DNA of 64,000 bases from positions 62,001 to 126,000 of the forward strand of contig NZ_JAKCLJ010000006.1 of assembly GCF_021412565.1 (NCBI RefSeq). The letters are read 5' to 3'. This DNA is from Shewanella sp. AS1. GTDB taxonomy: Bacteria; Pseudomonadota; Gammaproteobacteria; Enterobacterales; Shewanellaceae. Positions 56,179 to 63,726 of this stretch are shown here, in pieces. The notes below the pieces were generated by a model. It worked only from the letters and a program-made list of their open reading frames with translations. It did not search any database and had not been told where the DNA came from. The stretch's first letter is position 1, and every line of letters starts with the position of its first letter. The position numbers were made by a program, and so were the translations under genes.

Positions 56179-56663
56179 GACTGCTCCTTATTACTCGTTT
56201 TTAAGGGCAAGGCTTGCTTCATCCAGTTGCTGGTCAGGGCTTTTAGCAGCTCGGCTTCGGTTAAGGTCAAAGCTTGTGCTTGATAGCGTTTGGCCAGCAG
56301 TTGGCAGAGCCGCTGATCTGTAGATGGCGCTCGATCAACCAGCCAGCGATACCAGGCATCACCATCGAGTGATGCGATCTCGCCGCGGGGCAGGTAGCTC
56401 ATGGCTGCACGTTTGACGATGGCGTTTATCTCGATAGCAAACTGTGGGTGATTGAGATCCAGCTGCTTAATTGCTTGCAGGGCTTGGCGTTTAGCGGCCA
56501 GGTGTTTGTGACGTTTAATTAACCAGATGAGACTGGTGATCAGGAGAATAAGGACGGCAGCAAGGGCGAGCCAATAGCCATAAGCTAAGGGCCAGGCTCC
56601 TATCTCGGCTGGCGTGTGTATGTCTTTTAAAGCACCTAGAGCGGGATTGTTCGCCTGTTGCAT
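56166..56663 (-). CDS. DUF4381 family membrane protein
   Basis: 165 residues. One membrane segment (about 29-49, GYWLALAAVLILLITSLIWL) is followed by a basic KRHK and a helical cytoplasmic tail with AIVKRAAMSYLPRGEIASLDGDAW. DUF4381 proteins are encoded between DUF58 and batA in moxR-bat operons across gammaproteobacteria, as here. It overlaps batA by 13 bases. Function is unknown; it probably sits in the Bat membrane complex. Confidence 0.85.
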   Translation of the reverse strand: MQQANNPALGALKDIHTPAEIGAWPLAYGYWLALAAVLILLITSLIWLIKRHKHLAAKRQALQAIKQLDLNHPQFAIEINAIVKRAAMSYLPRGEIASLDGDAWYRWLVDRAPSTDQRLCQLLAKRYQAQALTLTEAELLKALTSNWMKQALPLKTSNKEQSCSH

Positions 56664-57593
56664 TTACCTTAGGGCTCCAAGCTGTTTGTTAAGCGTCATC
56701 GCGGCACTGATCACCTTAGGCTGGGCGCCAAGTTGCGTCATCATGGTGATAAAGCCCTGTTGCTGAGCCAACTGCTGATTCAGCCAGGCATCGTAGCTTT
56801 GGCGATTTAATATCAATTCTTTACTGCCTTCTTTTACTGGCAACTGAAAATGCGTCGGCAGCTGCAGCTCGCCTTGCCGCAGAGGGTCGCTAATGACAAA
56901 AGCGCCGATATCGCAGTGGCGTTTAAGTTCACTTAAGGGCGCCAGGCATTCGGGCGTGAAATGGGTACCATCACTGATGATCCATACCAAGGAGCCGGGT
57001 TTGGCTATTCGCCTTAAACGTTGGCAGGCGTGATAAATGTGTTCAGGCTCAGGATTGATCTGGCTCAGGCCTTCTAGCTGCTGCTGATGCACTTTTTGAA
57101 TGCCGTTAATGAGTGACAAGATAGCCGTTTGGCGGCTACGTGGCTTTAGTTCAATATGTTGATGTTCGCTGGCAATTAAGGCGCCTAAACGATCGCCATG
57201 GGCAATCGCATGCCAGCCAAGCGTTGCGCTCAAATGAGCAGCCTGCACAGCTTGCAGCATCAGGCTTGAGCCAAAATAGAGGCTATGACTGAGATCCAGC
57301 AGTAACAAAACCGGCCGTTCGCGTTCTTCGACAAAGAGTTTTGTGTGTGCCTGACCCGTGCGAGCAGTGACGCGCCAGTCGATAGTGCGCACATCGTCAC
57401 CATTCTGATAATGGCGAACCTCGGCAAACTCCATGCCTCGACCTTTTATATTGCTGGCTCTGTGGCCGGCCAGGGCCGCCCTTGCTTTAGTACGCCTATG
57501 GGGCAGGGCACGGGCAATATTCTGACAGGCCAGCAGTTCTTGTTGATTAAGCGAGACGCCATCGGCAAATAGCGGCAATTCCCCCTTTGACAT
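56664..57593 (-). CDS. DUF58 domain-containing protein
   Basis: 309 residues, no membrane segment. The DUF58 core is recognised by GRGMEFAEVRHYQNGDDVRTIDWRVTARTG (seen as DVRTIDWRVTARTG) and FVEERERPVLLLLDLSHS, a VWA-like fold with a partial MIDAS motif (DLSHS). DUF58 proteins are partners of MoxR ATPases and may be the receptor that the AAA+ ring acts on. It overlaps moxR by one base and abuts DUF4381, fixing it in the operon. Confidence 0.9.
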   Translation of the reverse strand: MSKGELPLFADGVSLNQQELLACQNIARALPHRRTKARAALAGHRASNIKGRGMEFAEVRHYQNGDDVRTIDWRVTARTGQAHTKLFVEERERPVLLLLDLSHSLYFGSSLMLQAVQAAHLSATLGWHAIAHGDRLGALIASEHQHIELKPRSRQTAILSLINGIQKVHQQQLEGLSQINPEPEHIYHACQRLRRIAKPGSLVWIISDGTHFTPECLAPLSELKRHCDIGAFVISDPLRQGELQLPTHFQLPVKEGSKELILNRQSYDAWLNQQLAQQQGFITMMTQLGAQPKVISAAMTLNKQLGALR

Positions 57594-58549
57594 TAAGGCA
57601 CCGCAACTTGAGTCAGAATATGGTTAATTACGTCATCGCTACTGATGCCATCGGCTTGTGCCTGATAGCTTAGCAGCAGGCGGTGACGCAGCACATTGGG
57701 CACAACCGCTTGAATATCTTCTGGTGACACAAAATCACGCTCCATCAGCCAGGCTCTGGCACGGGCGCAGCGCTCTATGGCAATGGTGGCCCTGGGGCTG
57801 ACACCATATTCGAGCCAGGAGGCGAGCTGATCGCTGTATCGCTGGGGTTGGCGGGTTGCCATTATGATGTTGACTATGTATTGCTCGAGTGGCTCGGCTA
57901 AATAGAGCTCTAAGGCCTCATTTCGGGCAGCAAAGACATCAATCTCGCTAATAGGCTCGACCTTAGGTAAGGCATGAGTTTTCGCTTCATTGCGAGATAG
58001 GCGCATGATCTCAAATTCCGTCTCCGCACTGGGATAGTCGAGATTCAGGTGCATAAGGAAACGATCCAGCTGCGCCTCTGGTAACGGGTAAGTGCCTTCG
58101 TTTTCCAGCGGGTTTTGGGTAGCCATCACCAGGAAAAGCTTAGGCAGCTGATAGCTGTGTTTCCCTACTGTGACTTGCCCCTCGGCCATGGCTTCGAGCA
58201 GTGCAGATTGGACTTTAGCCGGGGCGCGGTTGATCTCATCGGCTAGGATTAAATTATGAAAGATGGGGCCGGCTTCAAACTCAAAGGTCGCTGTTTGGGC
58301 GCGGTAGATGTCAGTGCCGGTCAGATCCGCTGGCAGTAGATCCGGTGTAAACTGAATACGGTGAAAATTGCCTTCGACACCATCACTTAAGGCTTTGACC
58401 GCACGGGTTTTTGCGAGACCTGGGGGGCCTTCGACCAGTAAGTGTCCATCGGCGATCAGTGCGATTAACAGGTTTTCGGTGAGAGAAGGTTGACCTAGTA
58501 TCACTCTATCTAGGTATTCACGTAATGCGTGGAATCGACTTAACGGCAT
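57593..58549 (-). CDS. MoxR-type AAA+ ATPase
   Basis: 318 residues starting at ATG 58549 (MPLSRFHALREYLDRVILGQ); an in-frame TTG at 58570 is possible. AAA+ motifs: Walker A GPPGLAKT (about residues 41-48), Walker B LILADEINRAP, sensor 1 ATQNPLENEGT and the sensor 2 region SPRATIAIERCARARA, typical of the MoxR family (chaperone-like ATPases that insert metals or cofactors or activate VWA partners). It is the first gene of the moxR-bat operon and is divergent from fadI. Confidence 0.92.
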   Translation of the reverse strand: MPLSRFHALREYLDRVILGQPSLTENLLIALIADGHLLVEGPPGLAKTRAVKALSDGVEGNFHRIQFTPDLLPADLTGTDIYRAQTATFEFEAGPIFHNLILADEINRAPAKVQSALLEAMAEGQVTVGKHSYQLPKLFLVMATQNPLENEGTYPLPEAQLDRFLMHLNLDYPSAETEFEIMRLSRNEAKTHALPKVEPISEIDVFAARNEALELYLAEPLEQYIVNIIMATRQPQRYSDQLASWLEYGVSPRATIAIERCARARAWLMERDFVSPEDIQAVVPNVLRHRLLLSYQAQADGISSDDVINHILTQVAVP

Positions 58550-58789
58550 GATGCTACTCAGTTTTATCAATAATGTTAGCTGTAGACAGCCAACAGGATT
58601 AAAAATTCAGATAGGGTCAATCATCTGGATAAGCTTTGTGCGGTTCTCCCTGGCAACCCAGCCAACTGACCTTTACAAGTGGGAATACGTTAGCACGGCC
58701 TATCTGGGATTTAAACTGCGCTGTGGTGTGAAATAGCCTTTATTAAGCAATATTAATCAGTACTTTCCCGAGAGTGGCTTATTAAAAAC

Positions 58790-58803
58790 CAAACAGGTGT
58801 TTA
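58790..58803. promoter_or_regulatory. PsrA-like operator upstream of fadI
   Basis: CAAACAGGTGTTTA fits the PsrA pattern CAAAC-N4-GTTT. PsrA is the regulator that represses fatty acid degradation genes in Shewanella and Pseudomonas and is released by long-chain acyl compounds. The distance of about 160 bases to fadI fits an upstream promoter. Confidence 0.45.
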
Positions 58804-58880
58804 AAATCAGATAATAAGAAGTTAGAATCAGATCACATTTTGATGGTCAGACCTGTTGAGTCGTGTAGCTAGACAAGAGA

Positions 58881-58924
58881 GTAGGGAAACCACAGTATGG
58901 AAACCACAGTAGGGAAACCACACT
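58881..58924 (+). repeat. Three tandem copies of GTAKGGAAACCACA upstream of fadI
   Basis: Three 15-base units, the second with one base change (GTATGG). They end about 38 bases before the fadI start, so they lie in the leader or promoter. Confidence 0.85.
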
Positions 58925-58962
58925 AGATATGCCTGTGATGGCCGCGGGTATGAGGATAGATA

Positions 58963-60273
58963 ATGAGTGAGTTACAGCAAGTAAGGAATGCAAAGGGCGA
59001 TCGTATTGCGATTGTGATGGGGCTGCGAACCCCGTTCGCGAAACAAGCGACCGCATTTCATGGCGTCTCTGCGTTGGATATGGGAAAAATGGTGGTCAAT
59101 GAACTGCTATCACGCTCTGAGCTAGACCCCAATGCCATCGAGCAATTAGTCTATGGCCAGGTTGTTCAAATGCCTGCCGCACCTAATATCGCTAGGGAAA
59201 TCGTGTTAGGTACAGGTATGGATGTCGCGACCGATGCCTACAGTGTGACTCGAGCCTGTGCCACCAGTTTTCAGTCTACCGTCAATGTGGCTGAATCGAT
59301 TTTAACGGGCAACATTGAGATAGGTATTGCCGGTGGAGCAGACTCATCCTCTGTGTTGCCAATTGGGGTATCCAAGAAACTGGCCCATGCCTTAGTCGAC
59401 TTGAATAAAGCGCGCAGTTTCCGTCAGAAGCTCGCTATCATCAGACGTTTGGGGTTAAAGGATCTACTGCCTGTACCGCCAGCCGTTGCCGAATACTCAA
59501 CCGGTCTATCCATGGGACAAACCGCCGAGCAGATGGCCAAGACCTATAATATCAGCCGTAGCGACCAAGATGCCTTAGCGCATCGTTCTCATACATTAGC
59601 CTCGAAAACCTGGGATGCTGGCCTGTTGCATGATGAGGTTATGACAGCCCATGTACCGCCGTATACGGCTTATATCGAGCGTGATAATAATATTCGCGAC
59701 AACTCCACACTGGAGTCTTACGCTAAATTGCGTCCCGCCTTTGACCGTAAGCACGGCACAGTGACGGCCGCGAACAGCACGCCGTTAACCGATGGCGCCT
59801 CGGCTGTGCTTCTGATGAGTGAGAGCCGTGCCAAAGCTCTGGGGTATCAGCCTTTAGGTTATATCAAGAGCTATGCTTTTAGCGCCATAGACGTATGGCA
59901 GGATATGTTGATGGGCCCTTCCTATGCGACACCTCTAGCACTAAAGCGCGCCGGAATGGAGCTTGAGGATTTGACTCTGATTGAGATGCACGAGGCCTTT
60001 GCGGCGCAGACGCTGGCCAATATGCAGATGTTTGCTTCTAAAAAGTTTGCCGAGGAAAAACTGGGACGCAGTCGCGCCATAGGTGAGATAGATATGGCTA
60101 AGTTTAATGTGCTTGGTGGCTCTTTGGCTTATGGTCACCCCTTTGCCGCAACCGGTACTCGTTTAATCACTCAGCTTTGCCGCGAGCTCAAGCGCCGTGG
60201 TGGCGGTGTTGGTTTGGCGACCGCTTGCGCCGCAGGCGGTTTAGGCGCAGCTATGATAGTGGAAGTGGAGTGA
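58963..60273 (+). CDS. fadI: 3-ketoacyl-CoA thiolase FadI
   Basis: 436 residues, the E. coli FadI length. It cleaves 3-ketoacyl-CoA in the last step of beta-oxidation. Cys99 in [11 protein letters not shown] is the nucleophile (same number as E. coli FadI); His in MHEAFAAQ, the GHPFAATG motif and Cys in [10 protein letters not shown] complete the thiolase active site. The long insert typical of FadI (versus FadA) is present. It is the beta subunit of the FadIJ complex, followed by fadJ after 4 bases. Confidence 0.96.
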   Translation: MSELQQVRNAKGDRIAIVMGLRTPFAKQATAFHGVSALDMGKMVVNELLSRSELDPNAIEQLVYGQVVQMPAAPNIAREIVLGTGMDVATDAYSVTRACATSFQSTVNVAESILTGNIEIGIAGGADSSSVLPIGVSKKLAHALVDLNKARSFRQKLAIIRRLGLKDLLPVPPAVAEYSTGLSMGQTAEQMAKTYNISRSDQDALAHRSHTLASKTWDAGLLHDEVMTAHVPPYTAYIERDNNIRDNSTLESYAKLRPAFDRKHGTVTAANSTPLTDGASAVLLMSESRAKALGYQPLGYIKSYAFSAIDVWQDMLMGPSYATPLALKRAGMELEDLTLIEMHEAFAAQTLANMQMFASKKFAEEKLGRSRAIGEIDMAKFNVLGGSLAYGHPFAATGTRLITQLCRELKRRGGGVGLATACAAGGLGAAMIVEVE

Positions 60274-60277
60274 TCTT

Positions 60278-62398
60278 ATGGAAAAGAGTTTTAACCTAAA
60301 TTGTCTTGAAAATGGCATTGCAGTGCTCACCATGGATGTACCGGGTGAGACAATGAATACCCTGCGTGGTGATTTTGCACCCGAGATCTGTGACATTCTT
60401 GCTCAAATTAAGGCGGATAGTCAGATCCGAGGATTAGTGATTATCTCAGGTAAAAAGGACTCCTTTATTGCCGGTGCCGATATCTCCATGCTCGGCGCAT
60501 GCCAGACTCGTGAGGATGCTAGGCAGCTATCTAAGCAGGGGCATGAGGTCTTTTTTGCGCTTGAGTCACTTAATATTCCTGTGGTTGCTGCCATCCACGG
60601 CGCCTGTTTAGGGGGCGGCTTGGAGCTGGCGCTGGCTTGTCATCTGCGAGTGTGCAGCGAAGAGAGCAAGACTGTGATGGGCTTGCCTGAGGTGCAGTTA
60701 GGTCTGCTTCCTGGTAGTGGCGGGACTCAGCGTTTGCCGCGTTTAGTGGGGATTACGGCTGCGCTGGATATGATGCTCACGGGTAAACAGTTACGACCTA
60801 AACAGGCGCTGAAACTCGGCTTAGTGCATGATGTGGTGCCGCACTCCATTCTGTTACAAACCGCCATTGAAATGGCGCTAAATGGTAAAAAAGTGCCGTT
60901 AAAACCTAGGCAATCACTGATAAGCAGGCTGTTAGAGTCTAACAGTATCGGACGAAATATTATTTTCGATCAGGCATTGAAGCAGGTTTATAAGAAGACG
61001 CAGGGGAATTATCCTGCTCCTGCGAAAATAATTGACTGTGTGCGCCAGGGAATGAGCAAAGGCATGCTGGTGGGATTAGAGACTGAAGCCAGTCATTTTG
61101 GCGATCTGGTTATCTCGCCGGAATCTGCTGCCTTAAGAAGCATTTTCTTTGCGACAACAGAAATGAAGAAGGAGTCAGGGGCGGGCGATGTCGAGCATAG
61201 GCCTGTCAACAAAGTCATGGTGTTGGGCGGTGGCCTGATGGGCGGCGGCATTGCCTCGGTTACGACCACTAAGGCGAAAATTCCTGCGCGCGTGAAAGAT
61301 ATCAATGAAAAGGGGCTGAGTAATGCCTTGTCCTATGCCTACAAGCTGCTCGATAAGGGTGTAAAGCGCCGGCATATGACCCGTGCGGTGCGAGATAATC
61401 TGATGTCACTCATGACGACCACAACCGAGTACAAAGGGGTTAAGGATGCCGACATTGTGGTCGAAGCGGTATTTGAGGATTTAAACCTCAAACATCAGAT
61501 GGTCAAAGAGGTTGAACGTGAGTGTAACGAGCAGACAATTTTTGCATCCAATACCTCCTCTTTGCCTATTTCGCAAATTGCCGAGGCCGCAACGCGCCCT
61601 GAAAATGTTATCGGTCTGCACTATTTCTCACCTGTTGAGAAGATGCCGCTGGTTGAAGTGATTGCTCATAAGGGCACATCAGCTCAAACCATAGCGACCA
61701 CAGTGGCATTCGCCAGGAAGCAGGGGAAAACGCCGATAGTAGTTCAAGACGGCGCGGGTTTTTATGTGAACCGTATTCTGGCGCTCTATATGAATGAGGC
61801 CGCTAATTTGCTGCTCGAAGGGCAGAGTGTTAATCACCTCGATAAAGCGTTGGTGAAATTTGGTTTCCCCGTTGGCCCTATGACTTTGCTCGATGAGGTT
61901 GGCATAGATGTTGGGGCCAAAATTGCACCTATTTTGGAGAAAGAGTTAGGCCATCGTTTCAAAGCGCCGAGTGCTTTCGATAAGTTATTGCTCGATGAGC
62001 GTAAGGGGCGCAAGAATGGCAAAGGCTTCTATCTATATGGCGCTAAGAGTAAGAAGAAGTTAGTCGATGAGAGTGTGTATAAAGTGCTAGGGATAGCGCC
62101 ATCGGAGAGTGGCGATAGAGAAGAGTTGGCTCAGCGCTGCATTGTGCAGATGCTTAACGAATCGGTTCGCTGTCTCGAAGAGGGGATCATTGCCTCAGCT
62201 CGTGATGGTGATATTGGTGCCATATTTGGTATTGGTTTCCCCCCTTTCCTAGGGGGCCCCTTCAGGTATATCGATACCTTAGGTGCAGATAAATTGGTTG
62301 AGGTACTGAATCATTACGTATCGCTTCATGGTGAACGCTTTACGCCATGTGGCAGGCTGATTGAAATGGCTGCGAGTGGTGAGACTTTCCATTCTTAA
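60278..62398 (+). CDS. fadJ: Fatty acid oxidation complex subunit alpha FadJ
   Basis: 706 residues. The N-terminal enoyl-CoA hydratase part has FIAGADISMLGACQ, the GACLGGGLELALACH oxyanion region and LPEVQLGLLPGSGGTQRLPR, with two catalytic Glu. The C-terminal 3-hydroxyacyl-CoA dehydrogenase part has the NAD motif LGGGLMGGGIA near residue 313, the catalytic HYFSPVEKMPLVEVI His-Glu pair and the second HCDH domain with GFPPFLGGPFRYID. It carries out hydration and dehydrogenation of enoyl-CoA. A terminator follows. Confidence 0.96.
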   Translation: MEKSFNLNCLENGIAVLTMDVPGETMNTLRGDFAPEICDILAQIKADSQIRGLVIISGKKDSFIAGADISMLGACQTREDARQLSKQGHEVFFALESLNIPVVAAIHGACLGGGLELALACHLRVCSEESKTVMGLPEVQLGLLPGSGGTQRLPRLVGITAALDMMLTGKQLRPKQALKLGLVHDVVPHSILLQTAIEMALNGKKVPLKPRQSLISRLLESNSIGRNIIFDQALKQVYKKTQGNYPAPAKIIDCVRQGMSKGMLVGLETEASHFGDLVISPESAALRSIFFATTEMKKESGAGDVEHRPVNKVMVLGGGLMGGGIASVTTTKAKIPARVKDINEKGLSNALSYAYKLLDKGVKRRHMTRAVRDNLMSLMTTTTEYKGVKDADIVVEAVFEDLNLKHQMVKEVERECNEQTIFASNTSSLPISQIAEAATRPENVIGLHYFSPVEKMPLVEVIAHKGTSAQTIATTVAFARKQGKTPIVVQDGAGFYVNRILALYMNEAANLLLEGQSVNHLDKALVKFGFPVGPMTLLDEVGIDVGAKIAPILEKELGHRFKAPSAFDKLLLDERKGRKNGKGFYLYGAKSKKKLVDESVYKVLGIAPSESGDREELAQRCIVQMLNESVRCLEEGIIASARDGDIGAIFGIGFPPFLGGPFRYIDTLGADKLVEVLNHYVSLHGERFTPCGRLIEMAASGETFHS

Positions 62399-62433
62399 AC
62401 TCATAAAGTAATTTATAAAAGTGTTGAGATGTT

Positions 62434-62464
62434 CAAAAAAGCGGCAAATTAATGCCGCTTTTTG
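62434..62464 (+). terminator. Rho-independent terminator after fadJ
   Basis: AAAAAAGCGGCA and TGCCGCTTTTT with an AATTAA-type loop, 36 bases behind the stop. Confidence 0.88.
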
Positions 62465-62671
62465 TTTGCCTTATGGCTATTTTTTGCCTGTTTTTTGTTC
62501 ACTTCTCTGAGCTGTTTGGGTAATATGCCTGCCTGTTTATTGAAACCTATGCCAGCGGAACTGATTCTATTGAGTGTTTTATGGGCTTTTAAAAGGTTTT
62601 TTGAGTGAGTCATTCGACCGCATCAGTCATTTTTATCAGTCGTTTGCATCTGTTGTTAAAGAGGGTTGTTT

Positions 62672-62869
62672 ATGTTGTTTGTGGTCGGTGCATTAATTAC
62701 AAGTAGTCTGGTAATGGGAAACCTGGCATTCAGATCTGGGCTAAATGTTAAGCGCTGGGCCTTGTTAGGCTTGATTTCAGGCCCCTTGTGCTACCCCTTA
62801 TTGTTGACTCATAAACGCTTTGCTTTAAAGCGAGCTCAGGGCAAGGGAGCCGTAGTTATACGCCTTTAG
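62672..62869 (+). CDS. Small conserved-looking membrane protein
   Basis: About 65 residues from ATG 62672 (MLFVVGALITSSLVMGN), with GAGGG seven bases upstream; a TTG two codons earlier is possible. Two hydrophobic stretches (about 1-17 and 31-48: WALLGLISGPLCYPLLL) flank a short polar segment, and the tail is basic (HKRFALKRAQGKG). It is probably a small inner-membrane protein with the tail in the cytoplasm. I do not recognise a family. Confidence 0.65.
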   Translation: MLFVVGALITSSLVMGNLAFRSGLNVKRWALLGLISGPLCYPLLLTHKRFALKRAQGKGAVVIRL

Positions 62870-62953
62870 CTTGTATAGTCGTGCGAGCTTAAGCTAATTC
62901 ACCCAAACTAGTACACCCAAACTAGAACGCCTGAGCAGTAACGCGCGAAACAG

Positions 62954-62978
62954 AAAAGGAGCAATTATGCTCCTTTTT
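62954..62978. terminator. Bidirectional terminator closing the repeat-protein/peptide unit
   Basis: AAAAGGAGCA, a short loop and TGCTCCTTTTT between the plus-strand small membrane protein and the minus-strand peptide gene. It serves both. Confidence 0.85.
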
Positions 62979-63017
62979 GTTTTTAACAGCGCTATTGCTG
63001 CAATGTTGTGGCGGCTA

Positions 63018-63137
63018 TTAGTTCCACCAACCTTTGGCTGAAATCACTTCTAAATGCTCTAAACCAGAAGGTAATTGTACTTTCTTACGTTGTGGTTTGC
63101 TGTTCAGTCCAAGAGCTTTTTTGATTGAATTTAACAT
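63018..63137 (-). CDS. 39-residue cationic peptide ending GWWN, unknown
   Basis: The frame begins at ATG 63137 and ends at TAA 63018. AAGGAG lies seven bases upstream, as good a ribosome binding site as any in the window, so the short frame is probably translated. The peptide starts MLNSIKKALGLNSKPQRKKV (net positive), continues with QLPSGLEHLEVIS and ends AKGWWN. The last part loosely resembles the end of a bacterial peptide leader (hydrophobic residues at regular spacing, then a small aromatic tail), but I find no family. It starts 18 bases after the repeat-protein stop and should be on the same transcript. No modifying enzyme is visible within the window. Confidence 0.7.
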   Translation of the reverse strand: MLNSIKKALGLNSKPQRKKVQLPSGLEHLEVISAKGWWN

Positions 63138-63155
63138 GATGATTCTCCTTAAGAC

Positions 63156-63581
63156 CTAAGCCACTGCCGAGTTGATGAATTTAACGTATGGGTAACCAGC
63201 GACTTGCATTGGCTTGAATTTAACGTATGGGTAACCAGCAACCTCGACAGGCTTGAATTTCACATATGGGTAACCAGCAACTTCCAAAGGCTTGAATTTG
63301 ACATATGGGTAACCGGCAACTTCAACAGGCTTGAATTTCACGTATGGATAGCCAGCAACTTCTAAAGGCTTGAATTTGACATATGGGTAACCGGCAACAT
63401 CCATTGGCTTAAATTTCACGTATGGATAGCCAGCAACTTCAACAGGTTTGAATTTTACATAAGGGTAGCCTGCAGTTTGTAACTCCTTTACTTTTGCAGG
63501 TTGGGTTTGCTCTTCATTTGCGTTAACAACATTTAATGAAAGGGCTGCTAAAACAGCTGCTGTAACTAATCCTTTAATCAT
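63156..63581 (-). CDS. Secreted tandem-repeat protein, eight AGYPYVKFKP-type units
   Basis: 141 residues. A Sec signal peptide (MIKGLVTAAVLAALSLNVVNA, shown here as MIKGLVTAAVLAALSLNVV) is followed by a 15-residue polar lead and eight 13-residue units AGYPYVKFKPxxV; the xx pair is VE, MD, LE, VE, LE, VE, MQ, and the last unit ends FINSAVA. The aromatic-basic core never varies, although its codons do (Gly, Tyr, Pro, Val and Phe codons all switch), which argues for selection on the peptide. Alternation of hydrophobic and basic residues suggests beta strands; a structural, amyloid-like or multi-copy peptide precursor role are all possible. No Cys or His is present. First gene of a two-gene unit. 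Confidence 0.85.
   Translation of the reverse strand: MIKGLVTAAVLAALSLNVVNANEEQTQPAKVKELQTAGYPYVKFKPVEVAGYPYVKFKPMDVAGYPYVKFKPLEVAGYPYVKFKPVEVAGYPYVKFKPLEVAGYPYVKFKPVEVAGYPYVKFKPMQVAGYPYVKFINSAVA
63174..63479. repeat. 39-bp coding repeats of the GYPYVKF protein
   Basis: Eight 39-base units encode the 13-residue repeats. Units differ at synonymous sites, for example the Tyr codons TAC/TAT, the Val codons GTA/GTG/GTC/GTT and Gly GGC/GGT. Neighbouring units tend to alternate between two versions (about GGTTACCCATATGTC and GGCTATCCATACGTG), suggesting duplication of a two-unit block. Confidence 0.9.
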
Positions 63582-63648
63582 AGTCTTTATTCTCTCAGTG
63601 TTATTTAACTTGTGATGCCAACGTGTTGTTGACGCTTGAGAGAATTAA

Positions 63649-63664
63649 TGCAGATGTTGTGCCA
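63649..63664 (-). promoter_or_regulatory. Sigma54-type promoter of the repeat-protein unit
   Basis: On the minus strand TGGCACAACATCTGCA reads as the -24/-12 pattern TGGCAC-N5-YTGCA with the correct 16-base frame; the expected TTGCA is CTGCA. It sits about 70 bases before the repeat-protein start. A sigma54 promoter would make expression depend on an activator protein. Confidence 0.55.
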
Positions 63665-63665
63665 A

Positions 63666-63687
63666 AGTTTAAAAATATTTTTAAACT
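63666..63687. promoter_or_regulatory. Perfect 22-bp palindrome beside the sigma54-type promoter
   Basis: AGTTTAAAAATATTTTTAAACT is its own reverse complement. It is immediately upstream of the -24 element, so it could be a dimeric regulator site, or a hairpin at the end of the EAL gene; it has no T-run of its own. Confidence 0.55.
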
Positions 63688-63726
63688 AGTTAAATAAATG
63701 TATGTTTTTTGATCGGTCAGGCTGTG

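Larger units (their letters stand above)
58550..58962. promoter_or_regulatory. Divergent promoter region between moxR and fadI
   Basis: About 410 bases without a gene. It contains a PsrA-like operator (58790-58803) and a threefold short repeat (58881-58924) just before fadI. No hairpin terminator. Promoters for both operons must lie here. Confidence 0.5.

Noticed and set aside
63174..63479. Regular 39-bp repeats that could look like a CRISPR array
   Set aside because: There are no spacers; the repeats are contiguous, in frame and encode an exported repeat protein, and no cas genes are near.
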